This document shows positions 1 through 8,013 of a DNA stretch of 38,138 bases, piece after piece. The DNA is taken from positions 1 to 38,138 of the forward strand of contig JAFLSO010000019.1 of the NCBI GenBank assembly GCA_022510925.1, written 5' to 3'. Every line of letters begins with the position of its first letter. Positions within the stretch are counted from its first letter, which is position 1. A model generated the notes under the pieces. It did no database searches, was not told the DNA's origin, and worked only from the letters and a program-made list of their open reading frames with translations. Origin of the DNA: Treponema sp. Lineage in GTDB: Bacteria; Spirochaetota; Spirochaetia; Treponematales; Treponemataceae. The translations under genes and the position numbers were made by a program.

Positions 1-33
1 GATAAAGTCAAAATATTCCTGCGGAGTTGCCAT
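1..33 (-). CDS. 5' end of an unknown gene (partial, runs off the window)
   Basis: Only eleven codons are visible, reading MATPQEYFDFI. The product cannot be identified. The start is supported by an extended -10 box (TGC then TATAAT on the minus strand) placed exactly six bases before the ATG, with no ribosome binding site between. The same spacing occurs at several other genes in this window, so the mRNA is probably leaderless. Confidence 0.5.
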   Translation of the reverse strand, partial: MATPQEYFDFI

Positions 34-39
34 GCGCGG

Positions 40-48
40 ATTATAGCA
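40..48 (-). promoter_or_regulatory. Extended -10 promoter, leaderless type
   Basis: On the minus strand this reads TGC-TATAAT and ends six bases before an ATG, so transcription would start at the A of the start codon. A weak TTGTCT about 18 bases further upstream could serve as a -35. Confidence 0.5.
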
Positions 49-111
49 CGGGGTGCCGGGAGGAGACAAGCGCGCTTTAGGAAGACGCTGGGTCCGAGAT
101 GCCGCGCCATG

Positions 112-837
112 TCACCGCGGGAAGTTCACTCCTGTGTCGTGCTTTCCGCCCGCGCTCAGAGTGCCCAGGGTGTCCGTAGTTACAGTGTTTCCGTATACGT
201 CAGTAAGCCTGAACTTCATGCCGGACGTAAGGTTGTCGCCTGATTCTATGACCCACCAGTTGTTCTTATTGCCGGACAGCCTTTCCATCTGCTTGAAGCC
301 GACTCCGTTTGAGTACTCTGCTTTGGAAAGCGGATAGCGCATGTTATAGAACCTGCCCGAAAGCCAATACTGGTTGGATCCGTCCTTAACCTGGAATTTT
401 ATGTTCTCTGCCGTGGGATATGGAATCATTTTGAGCGTAACCTCCAGGACTCCCGTTTCCAAATCATCCAGCGCGCGGAAAGCATTCTCTGACAAATCGA
501 AGAAGTAATCATCTCTGCTCGTCCAGTGTGAATTCCCTGCGTTAGGACATAAGTCCGTGACCAGAATATGGATTGTTTTACCGCCGTATGTGATTTCTAT
601 CGCCGACTGCGGAGGAATCTCCGCCAGCTTGTTCTCAGAGACTGCGCAGTTGTACCAGCCGCTCTCAAGCTCGGGCGCATAATAGGCTGTGGAACTGGCC
701 TCCGCGCCGGAGTAATGAGTCACAAGTCCTGTAACGGGCTTTGTGTATTTGCCCGAGAATGAGCCCTCTGGATTCCAGCCGCACTGTATAAGGGCAAGCG
801 GCATGACCGTCATCAGAATAAAGAATCGTCCTCTCAT
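112..837 (-). CDS. Bacterial expansin, probable lipoprotein
   Basis: Expansins loosen cellulose-matrix contacts in plant cell walls without hydrolysis. The protein (about 241 aa) has a signal peptide ending in LIQC, a possible lipobox. Domain 1 (about residues 35-130) is a double-psi beta-barrel with VTDLCP, carrying the conserved Asp, and FDLSENAF with the second Asp. Domain 2 (about 140-241) matches the CBM63-type tail of Bacillus YoaJ: GSNQYW, YPLSKAEY, KFRLTDVYG and a closing NFPR are all visible. The pocket Tyr of YoaJ is Cys here, as in many other bacterial expansins. An in-frame ATG lies two codons upstream (843), but the -10 box at 844-849 abuts it, so the ATG at 837 is preferred. The gene lies near GH51 and GH53 genes, which fits plant-wall degradation. 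Confidence 0.85.
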   Translation of the reverse strand: MRGRFFILMTVMPLALIQCGWNPEGSFSGKYTKPVTGLVTHYSGAEASSTAYYAPELESGWYNCAVSENKLAEIPPQSAIEITYGGKTIHILVTDLCPNAGNSHWTSRDDYFFDLSENAFRALDDLETGVLEVTLKMIPYPTAENIKFQVKDGSNQYWLSGRFYNMRYPLSKAEYSNGVGFKQMERLSGNKNNWWVIESGDNLTSGMKFRLTDVYGNTVTTDTLGTLSAGGKHDTGVNFPR

Positions 838-843
838 GCCCAT

Positions 844-849
844 ATTATA
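844..849 (-). promoter_or_regulatory. -10 box of the expansin gene, leaderless type
   Basis: TATAAT on the minus strand, followed by six bases and then the ATG at 837. No Shine-Dalgarno sequence is present between the two. Confidence 0.5.
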
Positions 850-916
850 GACTGGAACGCGGAGAATTTCGACAGCGAGCGTGATTTTTTTTCTGCCGCA
901 GCGCGCGGAATGCGGC

Positions 917-2269
917 TCATTTGTCCATTATGATAATCTCTACGCGGCGGTTCTTGCTGCGCCCTGCCTCCGTGGTGTTAGGCGCGATAGGCATTTTTGA
1001 GCCTGCGCCCTGGGTGAACACGTGATAGCGGTCCCTGACGCCCAGGCTCACAAGCTGGTCCGCCACGCTCTGCGCCCTCTCCTCGCTGAGCCTCTGGCAG
1101 GACTCCTCTGAGCCTACGCGCGCCGTGTGCCCGCATACCAGGATATCGTTCTGGGGGAAAGCCTCCAGAATCCTGGATATCTGCTCCAGTTTAAGAAGCT
1201 CGCTTTCCTGCAGCTCCGCGCTGTCCGCTTTGAATCCTATGTTCTCTATGGAGAGAGTGAGACCTTTCTCGCCCTGCTTCACGGTAACGTTCTCTATGCC
1301 CATGTCATGCACCTGCTGCTTTACTGCCGCCACGTTCTCTTTGGTGGCAGTGCGCTTAAAGTCCGTTACCTCCGCGTGCGCCGTTCCTCGGAATTCAAAG
1401 AGGTTTCCGTATGATGTCTCAATCAGAATCCTGAACGTCTCGGTGTAATGGTCTATGGCGCCTTTCTCCGCATCCCAGTAGATGAGTTCGTCGCTGAACC
1501 CCATCATTGTAACGGGGAATTCGCTCCAGTCTCCTCCGGCTGACGGCACTGGATGGTCAAAGTTCATGCTGTACGTGACGCGCAGCACGTGAAGCGTGTT
1601 GCCCTGCGATTTACCGGTCACTTTGTTGTTAGGCGTTTTGCTTTGGCTTGACTGCACGTAAGTCATCTGTGAGACTTTCTTTTTCTCGCGCCCCACCGTT
1701 CCCAGATATGTGTATGTGGCGGTGAACGGAACTTTGTACGGTTTATCCAGATTGAATCCGCGCCTCAGGTCATGGGCCTCATGTCCGTTTGCCGTCCAGC
1801 TTTCGCCGGGAGAGACCGCTTTGTCAGGGAACTGGGGAACGTCGCGGACTGTGGGCATGAAGTATTCGTCGCTTATGGTGTAGACTCCTGATTTGTCCCG
1901 GGTGAAGACGCTTTTGTATTCCTCGCCCCATGAGAAATTCGCGCCGGTCTGCGCTCCGCTTGAATTCTCCGTGGTCATGAAAGTGCAGTCGTGGACGGCG
2001 CCGTCTTTTGTGAGCGATGTTACCTCTGCGCTCACACGGTTCACAATCTGCGCCCTGTGGTCCAGCGTTCCGTTCACAAACACATCCTCATCCACAGTGG
2101 AGAGGATTCTGTAAGTGTCGCCTTTCTGATATTTGAATTCGAATTTTACCGCCGGACCTGTGCCGTCTATCTCTTCTGCGGGCGCTGACTGAGAGAAAAC
2201 CTGCGCGGACATAAGGAAAGCCGCCGTTAATAAAGATAAAAATCCAATGCGCCTGAAAGGTGAGCCCAT
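917..2269 (-). CDS. OmpA-family outer-membrane / peptidoglycan-binding protein
   Basis: A 450-residue exported protein with a signal peptide of about 26 residues (cleavage near VFSQS). Residues about 40-330 form a beta-rich region of the kind seen in treponemal OmpA-like proteins, with no enzyme motif that I recognise. Residues about 340-450 are an OmpA C-terminal domain: VCGHTARVGSEE, LSEERAQSVADQLVSLGV and GRSKNRRVEI are the usual peptidoglycan-binding landmarks. The GHTD Asp is Ala here. The likely role is anchoring the outer membrane to the cell wall. The start has a good Shine-Dalgarno (AGGGAGG). It lies 74 bases after the ArsR-type gene on the same strand and may be co-transcribed with it. 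Confidence 0.85.
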   Translation of the reverse strand: MGSPFRRIGFLSLLTAAFLMSAQVFSQSAPAEEIDGTGPAVKFEFKYQKGDTYRILSTVDEDVFVNGTLDHRAQIVNRVSAEVTSLTKDGAVHDCTFMTTENSSGAQTGANFSWGEEYKSVFTRDKSGVYTISDEYFMPTVRDVPQFPDKAVSPGESWTANGHEAHDLRRGFNLDKPYKVPFTATYTYLGTVGREKKKVSQMTYVQSSQSKTPNNKVTGKSQGNTLHVLRVTYSMNFDHPVPSAGGDWSEFPVTMMGFSDELIYWDAEKGAIDHYTETFRILIETSYGNLFEFRGTAHAEVTDFKRTATKENVAAVKQQVHDMGIENVTVKQGEKGLTLSIENIGFKADSAELQESELLKLEQISRILEAFPQNDILVCGHTARVGSEESCQRLSEERAQSVADQLVSLGVRDRYHVFTQGAGSKMPIAPNTTEAGRSKNRRVEIIIMDK

Positions 2270-2343
2270 GTGTTCCTCCCTGCATAAAGTTCTGCTTTAT
2301 TATCGGAAGGACACGGTGATATTGTGAGGGCAGGATTCTAAAT

Positions 2344-3270
2344 CTAGAAATAAATGCGGAGGATTATGCCCTGGTCGTAGTTTCCGAATCCTTTTCCGAA
2401 AATGTTCATACCGCCCATGTGCTCCGCGTCTTCCTTTACGCCTATGCGCACGCGGATTGAGTGATGCTCCGATATTCTGAGGTCATCCAGTGTTACCCCG
2501 GAGATTTTGACTCCGTCTATGAAGCTGCCCTCATCCGTGACCGTCCAGTGCTTTAGGAGCCCGTACTGGCTTCCCTCAAGCTTCCACCACGTGGGAGTGT
2601 ATTTTCCGCGCTTGTCTCCGAAGTCCCCCGGGCTTACCCATGTGCCTATCTCCGTTTTGTTCACCCACATGGTTATGTCACTGGGCCAGTTTATGTTTGT
2701 GCCCGGCGTCTCGCTGGAAAGCTCCATGCTTATCTCTATGCGGGAAATTTTTTTCTGGGCGGTGGCCAGGCTGTTGTTGGGGAACTTGTACTCAAAGCTT
2801 CCCGAGCCGCACCACAGCAGCCCCGCTTTCATGCGCTCAGGATTCAGGAAGCTGTCGGGAAAATCCAGGTAGCCTATGATGTGCTCCGCGGAGCAAAGTC
2901 CGCACGGGGCCGTGACCTGGCAGTCCGTGAAAATCCCTATGGGCATCTCCACTTCCACAAAGTCCTGCGTCTCGTTCTTTTTCTCCGGGAACTGCACTAA
3001 AAGCTCGCGGAACGATGGGCGGCAGAGCTTCTGGTTTCCTTTTTTTGCTTTGACCGATTCCGTGAAAATAAGTCCCGCGTCCTCCAGTATGGAGATATGC
3101 GTGGCCACGGTTGACTGCGGCAGGCTTAGCGCGTCTGAGATTTCATTTATGTTGAGGGTCTTGTCCCTCAGAAGATTCAGCATGTGAATTCTTGGTTCAG
3201 AAGCTAATGCTTTAAGCTTAGAGATGTCCTCCAAAGGATTTATGACTAATGTTGTCTCGACCTCTTCCAT
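2344..3270 (-). CDS. ArsR-type winged-helix transcriptional regulator with C-terminal sensor-like domain
   Basis: Residues about 12-90 form a winged-helix DNA-binding domain of ArsR type: ISKLKALASEPRIHMLNLL, then INEISDALSLPQSTVATHISILEDAGLI as the recognition helix region. The remaining 210 residues form a separate domain rich in Trp and Gly, with a Cys-rich stretch (TAPCGLCSAEH). This architecture resembles COG4189 regulators, which I recall near arabinose-polymer genes in Firmicutes. The gene follows the GH51 arabinofuranosidase on the same strand, with an intrinsic terminator in between, so it may control that enzyme. The start is supported by AAGG about nine bases upstream. Inducer and operator are not visible. 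Confidence 0.75.
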   Translation of the reverse strand: MEEVETTLVINPLEDISKLKALASEPRIHMLNLLRDKTLNINEISDALSLPQSTVATHISILEDAGLIFTESVKAKKGNQKLCRPSFRELLVQFPEKKNETQDFVEVEMPIGIFTDCQVTAPCGLCSAEHIIGYLDFPDSFLNPERMKAGLLWCGSGSFEYKFPNNSLATAQKKISRIEISMELSSETPGTNINWPSDITMWVNKTEIGTWVSPGDFGDKRGKYTPTWWKLEGSQYGLLKHWTVTDEGSFIDGVKISGVTLDDLRISEHHSIRVRIGVKEDAEHMGGMNIFGKGFGNYDQGIILRIYF

Positions 3271-3350
3271 ACCGCTACCTTTTGAATAAGTAAGTATCGC
3301 TTTATCTTGTGCTGCCCGCCGAACTTGAAATCTCTGCGCCTAAGTTTTAG

Positions 3351-3380
3351 AAAAACCGGCCTGCAAAAATCACAGGCCGG
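3351..3380 (-). terminator. Intrinsic terminator after GH51 gene
   Basis: Perfect eight-base stem (CCGGCCTG / CAGGCCGG) with a nine-base loop. On the minus strand it is followed by five T residues. It separates the GH51 transcript from the downstream regulator. Confidence 0.8.
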
Positions 3381-3394
3381 CGAAAAAGGAGGCT

Positions 3395-3452
3395 GAATGC
3401 TTTGAAAGGCATTCGCTATATAAACCGGGGCTTAGTGGCAGCAAGACCCCGG
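3395..3452. other. Two further inverted repeats between GH51 and the terminator
   Basis: GAATGC/GCATTC arms at 3395-3400 and 3409-3414, and CCGGGG/CCCCGG arms at 3425-3430 and 3447-3452. They lie in the 3' untranslated region of the GH51 message. They may stabilise the mRNA; no T-tract follows either. Confidence 0.4.
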
Positions 3453-3459
3453 AATATAT

Positions 3460-5976
3460 CTATTTTTTCTGCAGCTCCAGCACTGTAAGGGAATACGGCT
3501 TTACGGTGTACGTAAAGTTGGATGATACTCCGCTTACGCTCTCTGTCTTGGGAGCCACCTGGTCAGGACGGCGGAAGCTGTTCTCGTCGTCGAGCGCGCC
3601 CGTGAGGATTGTGGCTTTTCCCGTGGAGGCAAGACTCGCGCCGTTAAGGTTGAGCGTCACAGGGAGCGCGTCCTTGGAGACGTTCACCAGCTTCACTATG
3701 ACTTTGCCGCCGTCTGTCTCGCCCACGTGAGCGTACAGGGGGTCAAAGTTCATGCTGTCAGTGAATTCGTGGATTAGGGCCCCGTCCAGATAGCATTTGT
3801 AGCTTTCTCCGCGGACCTCTATCTTTATTTTGTACCAGCGGCCGTTGGAAAGGCTCATCGCCTGGCTGTCGCCGATTATGCTCCTTCCTGTGAGAGAGCC
3901 TTTCTCCACGCAGCTCTGGGTGTTGCCCCATCCGCCCATGTTCCACCAGTAAAGGCTCTTGGCGCCCTTTACGCCGAAGCTTATAAGGAATCCTTCCGCA
4001 CCGCCGGTTTTCTGCGCGCTGAGCTCCAGCGTGTAGTTGTCCACGCCTTCCATATCGTCCTCGTTGTCAAGGGCGTTGAAAGCGGGGGAGTCCATGGAGG
4101 CCTGGTTTATTACGCCGCCGCTCACGGACCATTTGCCTTTCTCTGTGGCGGCGTTGAACGCGCTCATCTTAGTGTTCTTGTCGCTCGCGAAAATAACCGC
4201 CCCTGTGTCCGCGTTCGTAAGCTTTATGTCCTTGAACTGAGCGGTGGTAGCCCATGAGCCCAGTCCCACAGTTCCGCCTATGCTCGCTTTCTTGGCGGCG
4301 CCCCCGGCCGGCTGCGTGACGGTTGTCTTTATGGTGCGGTCGCTCTTGTTGTTGCTGAACATGCTCTGCACGTGATAGTTAGGCGTGCCGTAGACCTGGC
4401 TGCTGTTGAACCAGATTGCGTCGGGGAACCACTGCACGAATCCATCGCGCGCGAAAAGCGGGGCGTAGCTGGCAATCTCTATGATGTCGCCGTTGCGCTC
4501 TATGCTGGTCATGTATGCGGCCTCTGTGAGGGCGGCGTACAGGCTGTTGTGGCGGCCGTCGTCCCATGCGGCGTACTCGCCTATGAACACTTTTGCGTTC
4601 TTGTCGCGCGGATAGAAGTCCAGGTTGTCGTAGCGGTTTCCGTTCGTGAGGAACCACAGCGCGGGATTGTAGTAGTGCTCGTCCACCAGGTCCACTATGG
4701 GTGTCTTGATTTTCTTGTCTTTCTCCCATGAGCGCACATGGTTCCACGCTGAGTGGAAGTTTGTGTCGTTGTATGTGAAGCCCGAGGAGATTATCAGCTT
4801 GATGTCAGGATATTTTGCCTTGAGCGCGTCCGCAATCTGCTTGTAGCGGGGGAAGTAGTCGTCTCCGCAGTCCTCGTTTCCTATGCCTATGTAGTTAAGC
4901 TTGAACGGAGCGGGATGACCTGCCTCCGCACGGATTTTTCCCCATGTGCTGTCCGCGGGGCCGGTGGCGTACTCCACCAGGTCAAGCGCGTCCTGCACGT
5001 AATTGGGCATGTTCCTCATGTCGTCGCGCTCGCCGGAGTGGGCCATGCCCACGCTGAGAACGGGGATGGGCTCCGCGCCCAGGTCCTCGCACAGGCGGAA
5101 GTACTCGTAGAATCCAAGGCCGTAGCTCTGCTGGTAGTTCCAGAAGTTGCGGTTCTCCTTGCGCTCCTCCACAGGACCCACCGTGTGCTTCCACTGGTAG
5201 CGGTCCGCCAGGTTCATTCCGTGTACTATGCATCCTCCGGGGAAGCGTATGAAGCGCGGGTGCATGGCCTCAAGCATCTCCGCAAGGTCTTTCCTGAGTC
5301 CGTTAGGCTCGTTCCTGTAGATGTCCGCCATGAAAAGAGACACGAAGTCCACGTCGACCGTGCCAGCCTGGTCCGCGTAGAGCGCGAGCTTTCCGTTGGT
5401 GGTTGTGGCGGCGGCCTTTAATGAGAACTCGTATTTTTTCCACTCTGTGCCTATGCCGTTTATTTTGGCTGTGGCAGTGGCGGCGCCTTTCTTGTCCTCG
5501 CCGATTGTGACTGTCATGCTGGTGACGGAGCCGTCCGTGCTGCGCAGATAGACGCTGCCCGGATAAGTCTTTCCTGCCTCGAAGAACATTCCCTTGTAGC
5601 CTTTGTTTGAGAATCCCTCTCCCGGAGCCTCCGCCTTGAACTGCACGAAAGTGGGGTTGTTCTTGTTAAGCCCGCCATTGGTGGTGGCCCTAAGGCGTGA
5701 TTTCCCTTTTTCCCCGGAGATGTTGATTCTGTCAGTCCAGCTGTCTGTGTGACCTTTCCCTGACTGGCGGAATTCAAACGAGCGGTTCTGCACCATCTCG
5801 CCGTAGATGCCGCCGTCCGCGGCATAGTTGATGTCCTCAAAGAAAATGCCGTAAAGATTAGGGCTTACCGGTGTCTTGGCCGCGCTGAAGTCCGCGGTCA
5901 CGGACTGTGCGGCGGCGCCTGATGCTATGCCGGCTGCCAGAGCCGCTGCTATGGCCAGACCTTTGAAATTTGCCAT
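3460..5976 (-). CDS. Secreted GH51 alpha-L-arabinofuranosidase with accessory domains
   Basis: This 838-residue enzyme releases terminal arabinofuranose from arabinan and arabinoxylan. A Sec signal peptide covers residues 1-24 (cleavage near AAAQS). GIFFEDINYAADGGIYGEM is the family entry motif. Residues about 70-215 hold a CBM-like jelly roll. The TIM barrel follows, with acid/base Glu368 in IGNEDCG and nucleophile Glu467 in FIGEYAAWDDG. Residues about 555-745 hold a laminin-G or DUF1080-like insertion within the C-terminal jelly roll, as in several Bacteroidetes homologues. The start is fixed by a strong Shine-Dalgarno (AAGGAGG). The N-terminal signal indicates periplasmic or secreted action, most likely on pectic arabinan given the galactan genes nearby. 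Confidence 0.92.
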   Translation of the reverse strand: MANFKGLAIAAALAAGIASGAAAQSVTADFSAAKTPVSPNLYGIFFEDINYAADGGIYGEMVQNRSFEFRQSGKGHTDSWTDRINISGEKGKSRLRATTNGGLNKNNPTFVQFKAEAPGEGFSNKGYKGMFFEAGKTYPGSVYLRSTDGSVTSMTVTIGEDKKGAATATAKINGIGTEWKKYEFSLKAAATTTNGKLALYADQAGTVDVDFVSLFMADIYRNEPNGLRKDLAEMLEAMHPRFIRFPGGCIVHGMNLADRYQWKHTVGPVEERKENRNFWNYQQSYGLGFYEYFRLCEDLGAEPIPVLSVGMAHSGERDDMRNMPNYVQDALDLVEYATGPADSTWGKIRAEAGHPAPFKLNYIGIGNEDCGDDYFPRYKQIADALKAKYPDIKLIISSGFTYNDTNFHSAWNHVRSWEKDKKIKTPIVDLVDEHYYNPALWFLTNGNRYDNLDFYPRDKNAKVFIGEYAAWDDGRHNSLYAALTEAAYMTSIERNGDIIEIASYAPLFARDGFVQWFPDAIWFNSSQVYGTPNYHVQSMFSNNKSDRTIKTTVTQPAGGAAKKASIGGTVGLGSWATTAQFKDIKLTNADTGAVIFASDKNTKMSAFNAATEKGKWSVSGGVINQASMDSPAFNALDNEDDMEGVDNYTLELSAQKTGGAEGFLISFGVKGAKSLYWWNMGGWGNTQSCVEKGSLTGRSIIGDSQAMSLSNGRWYKIKIEVRGESYKCYLDGALIHEFTDSMNFDPLYAHVGETDGGKVIVKLVNVSKDALPVTLNLNGASLASTGKATILTGALDDENSFRRPDQVAPKTESVSGVSSNFTYTVKPYSLTVLELQKK

Positions 5977-6054
5977 GATTCCTCCTTGTTTTAGAACAGG
6001 AAAACTTGATACAAAAAACCGTGTTTTAGTAGTTTTTTCCGTCTTATATCATAA

Positions 6055-6083
6055 ATAATGAGACATAAAACACGTATTGTCAA
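6055..6083 (-). promoter_or_regulatory. Sigma-70 promoter of the GH51 gene
   Basis: On the minus strand TTGACA (6083-6078), 17 bases, then CATTAT (6060-6055). The spacer contains ACGTGTTTTAT, which partly resembles the half-site ACGTGTTGAT of the LacI-type operators at 18094 and 28168, so weak co-regulation is conceivable. The rest of 5977-6264 is GC-rich without a clear signal. Confidence 0.6.
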
Positions 6084-6264
6084 GAAAAATATCAAAAAAA
6101 GCGGATATATATCTGAAAACATGCCGCGGTTTTCGGGGGAGTCCCGGAGGGTTTGAAGTCGGCGGGGTGACTGCGGACTGGCGCCCGCAGGGCGCGGACC
6201 CGGAGCAAAATCCCCGCGCGCGGAGGCTTCCGCGGACAGGGCATGCGGCCGGGACCGGATTATT

Positions 6265-7263
6265 CTACTGCTTGGATACCTTTATGTTTCCTTTGGCGAA
6301 TTTTACTTTAAGCTCGGGGCCCTTGGAGTCCGTGTAGAATTCAGCGTGGTAGTTTCCCTTTCCTGCCGTTATGGAGCTGTAGAACACGGCCGATGCAGGG
6401 AGCGACAGGTCTATGCTGCCTGTGTTAACCTCCACGGATGACTGCTGGGAGAACGGTTTCACCATGCTCACGGAAGCGGCTCCCTTGTCCATACTCACGG
6501 AGAATTTGGGCGCGAGGACGCCTTTAAGGGTGATGTTTCCTTTTTTGCCGGTAACGATGAGCGTCTGTGCCTCCACCGCGTCAGCGGATGCGCGTCCGTC
6601 TCCTATGGCGAGAGTCAGGTCCTTGTCAGCGCGTATTTTGCCAGCGGTAAGGCTTCCCGTGCCGGTGGTGATTTTTATGCTGGATGCGGCCACGGGCTCC
6701 AGCGTAAGGTTTCCCTCCGACACGGAGATGACCAGCTCTGAGGGCGGCAGGTTCTGCGGGAGGGTGAGCTTTACCGTGCATATTCTTCCTGCGAGCATGT
6801 TCGCCTTCTTGTCTTTCTGCTGGACCTTAAGGCTCTTTCCGTCCTGCGTGACCACAGGAACTTTCTCTTTTATGTTTGATTTTATCTCCAGCATGGTGCT
6901 GTCCGAGCCGGAGGATACCAGGATGAATTCCTCCGCCATGAGGTTTATCTCTATTTTTTTGAACGCGTTGCCGGTGAACACCTGGTGGAACATGGTGTAC
7001 ATTCCGTCCGCGGGCACAGTCTCCTGCGCGGGAGTCTGCTGTGCCGCTGCCTGCTCAGGAGCGGTGGTCTGCTCTGGAGCGGCGGCCTCGGGCTCAGTCT
7101 CCGGGGCGGGCTGCTCCTCCTGCTCCGTGGCCTCAGTCTCCTGCTCGGCCTCATCTAATACTGCGGCGGGCTCCGCGTCCTGCGCCGTCAGGCTTGCGGG
7201 CATGACCGTGAGAAATGCGGCTGCGGCGAGCGCCGTAAGCGCATGGTGTTTTTTAAGTTTCAT
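6265..7263 (-). CDS. Exported DUF4097-like (putative adhesin fold) protein
   Basis: A 332-residue protein with a signal peptide (about residues 1-28, ending SLTAQD). A low-complexity linker rich in Glu, Pro, Ala and Gln (about 30-85) follows. Residues about 95-332 consist of repeated short beta-strand units with patterns such as VSEGNLTLE, TGTGSLTAG, GKKGNITLKG, VNTGSIDLSLP and AKGNIKV. This is typical of the right-handed beta-helix-like DUF4097/DUF2807 families. No enzymatic residues are apparent, and the function is unknown. The start has an AGGAG Shine-Dalgarno. A short upstream reading frame ends on the start codon (see findings). Confidence 0.65.
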   Translation of the reverse strand: MKLKKHHALTALAAAAFLTVMPASLTAQDAEPAAVLDEAEQETEATEQEEQPAPETEPEAAAPEQTTAPEQAAAQQTPAQETVPADGMYTMFHQVFTGNAFKKIEINLMAEEFILVSSGSDSTMLEIKSNIKEKVPVVTQDGKSLKVQQKDKKANMLAGRICTVKLTLPQNLPPSELVISVSEGNLTLEPVAASSIKITTGTGSLTAGKIRADKDLTLAIGDGRASADAVEAQTLIVTGKKGNITLKGVLAPKFSVSMDKGAASVSMVKPFSQQSSVEVNTGSIDLSLPASAVFYSSITAGKGNYHAEFYTDSKGPELKVKFAKGNIKVSKQ

Positions 7264-7300
7264 GTTAACTCCTGTTCCGGCGGTTCCGGATTCATGCGGG

Positions 7301-7309
7301 ATTATAGCA
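7301..7309 (-). promoter_or_regulatory. Extended -10 promoter of the DUF4097-like gene
   Basis: TGC-TATAAT on the minus strand. It gives a short leader of about 30 bases containing the AGGAG site. Confidence 0.5.
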
Positions 7310-7385
7310 TATTGCGGCGCGGGTTTAAAGTGCGGGGAGATTTTTTTGCAGGCTTTGCGGAGATGCGGGGCATGAGCCCGGTATG

Positions 7386-7448
7386 GAGCCGGCGCGGAGC
7401 GCGTGCGTTAGCACCGGAGCGGAAGCGCAGCGGCGTAACACCGTTATA
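7386..7448. repeat. GC-rich repetitive-looking intergenic element
   Basis: This lies in the 403-base gene-free stretch 7264-7666. It is built of short GC words (GCGGAGCGCG, TGCGTTAGCACC, AGCGGAAGCGCAGCGGCG) and resembles the reverse complement of the stretch near 37480-37570. It may be a dispersed intergenic repeat. Apart from this element and the two promoters, I see nothing else in the stretch. Confidence 0.35.
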
Positions 7449-7563
7449 AGGGCAGGATGTATGTTTAATAAGGAAAGATACGCGCGTATCATGGGGAGGC
7501 GGCGGCACGGGATATTATGAGTCCATGCCTTTTGGTTGGGGACGCATGATGCGGAAATTTATT

Positions 7564-7592
7564 TTGCTTTTTGAATGAGGGTGCATTATAAT
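7564..7592 (+). promoter_or_regulatory. Promoter of the HPF-type gene
   Basis: TTGCTT (7564-7569), 17 bases, then a perfect TATAAT (7587-7592). Confidence 0.65.
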
Positions 7593-7666
7593 GTAAGCGC
7601 GCAAATGAATGCGGTGGCCGCCGGAGTTTTTTGGCGGCGAACTTACAACACAAGGAGAAAATATTT

Positions 7667-7957
7667 ATGACAAAATCCATAACGGCCATAGGATTCAGCT
7701 TTGAGAAAGATCAGTCCGACCTTATCAACGAGAAACTTAAGCGCATATCTTACGCCGACGACCTTATCGTGGATCTTATTCTGCGCGTGAAGGAGGATAA
7801 GAAATTCTACTTTGACTGCACTCTGAATTTCCGCTGGGGCGCGAACGCTCATGTTACCAGCGATGACTTTGACTTTGCGGCCGGAGTGAACAAGCTTATG
7901 GACGTGCTGGATCAGAAAGTGAAGAAAGAGAAGGACAAGATTCAGGAGAAAAAATAG
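7667..7957 (+). CDS. hpf: Short ribosome hibernation promoting factor / RaiA-like protein
   Basis: The protein has 96 residues, the size of the short S30AE family, which binds the ribosome decoding centre and stabilises inactive ribosomes. The beta-alpha pattern fits: ITAIGFSFEKDQSDLINEKLKRIS, then VDLILRVKEDKKFYFDCTLN, and a Lys/Glu-rich C-terminal helix. It lacks the C-terminal dimerisation domain of long HPF. The start at 7667 is chosen because of the AAGGAG nine bases upstream; an in-frame ATG at 7631 lacks such a site. Its own promoter and terminator make it monocistronic. It faces rpoN tail-to-tail; in many bacteria hpf lies next to rpoN. Confidence 0.75.
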   Translation: MTKSITAIGFSFEKDQSDLINEKLKRISYADDLIVDLILRVKEDKKFYFDCTLNFRWGANAHVTSDDFDFAAGVNKLMDVLDQKVKKEKDKIQEKK

Positions 7958-7985
7958 CGCCGTTTTGTGAGGCGGTGTGACTTAA

Positions 7986-8013
7986 GGCACGGAGGCTTTC
8001 CGTGCCTTTTTTT
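7986..8013 (+). terminator. Intrinsic terminator after hpf
   Basis: Eight-base stem GGCACGGA / TCCGTGCC with a five-base loop, followed by seven T residues. It overlaps the last bases of the converging rpoN gene. Confidence 0.9.

Noticed and set aside
895-916. GCCGCA/TGCGGC hairpin directly after the OmpA-family stop codon
   Set aside because: On the minus strand it is followed by a run of A, not T, so it is not an intrinsic terminator for this gene.
4372-5421. Long open frames on the strand opposite GH51
   Set aside because: They are shadows of a well-conserved GH51 coding sequence; there is no ribosome site and the amino-acid content is unnatural.
6413-7375. 320-codon frame antisense to the DUF4097-like gene
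   Set aside because: The antisense gene has a signal peptide, ribosome site and family pattern, whereas this frame is Ser/Ala/Cys-rich in the way of a reverse-frame artefact.
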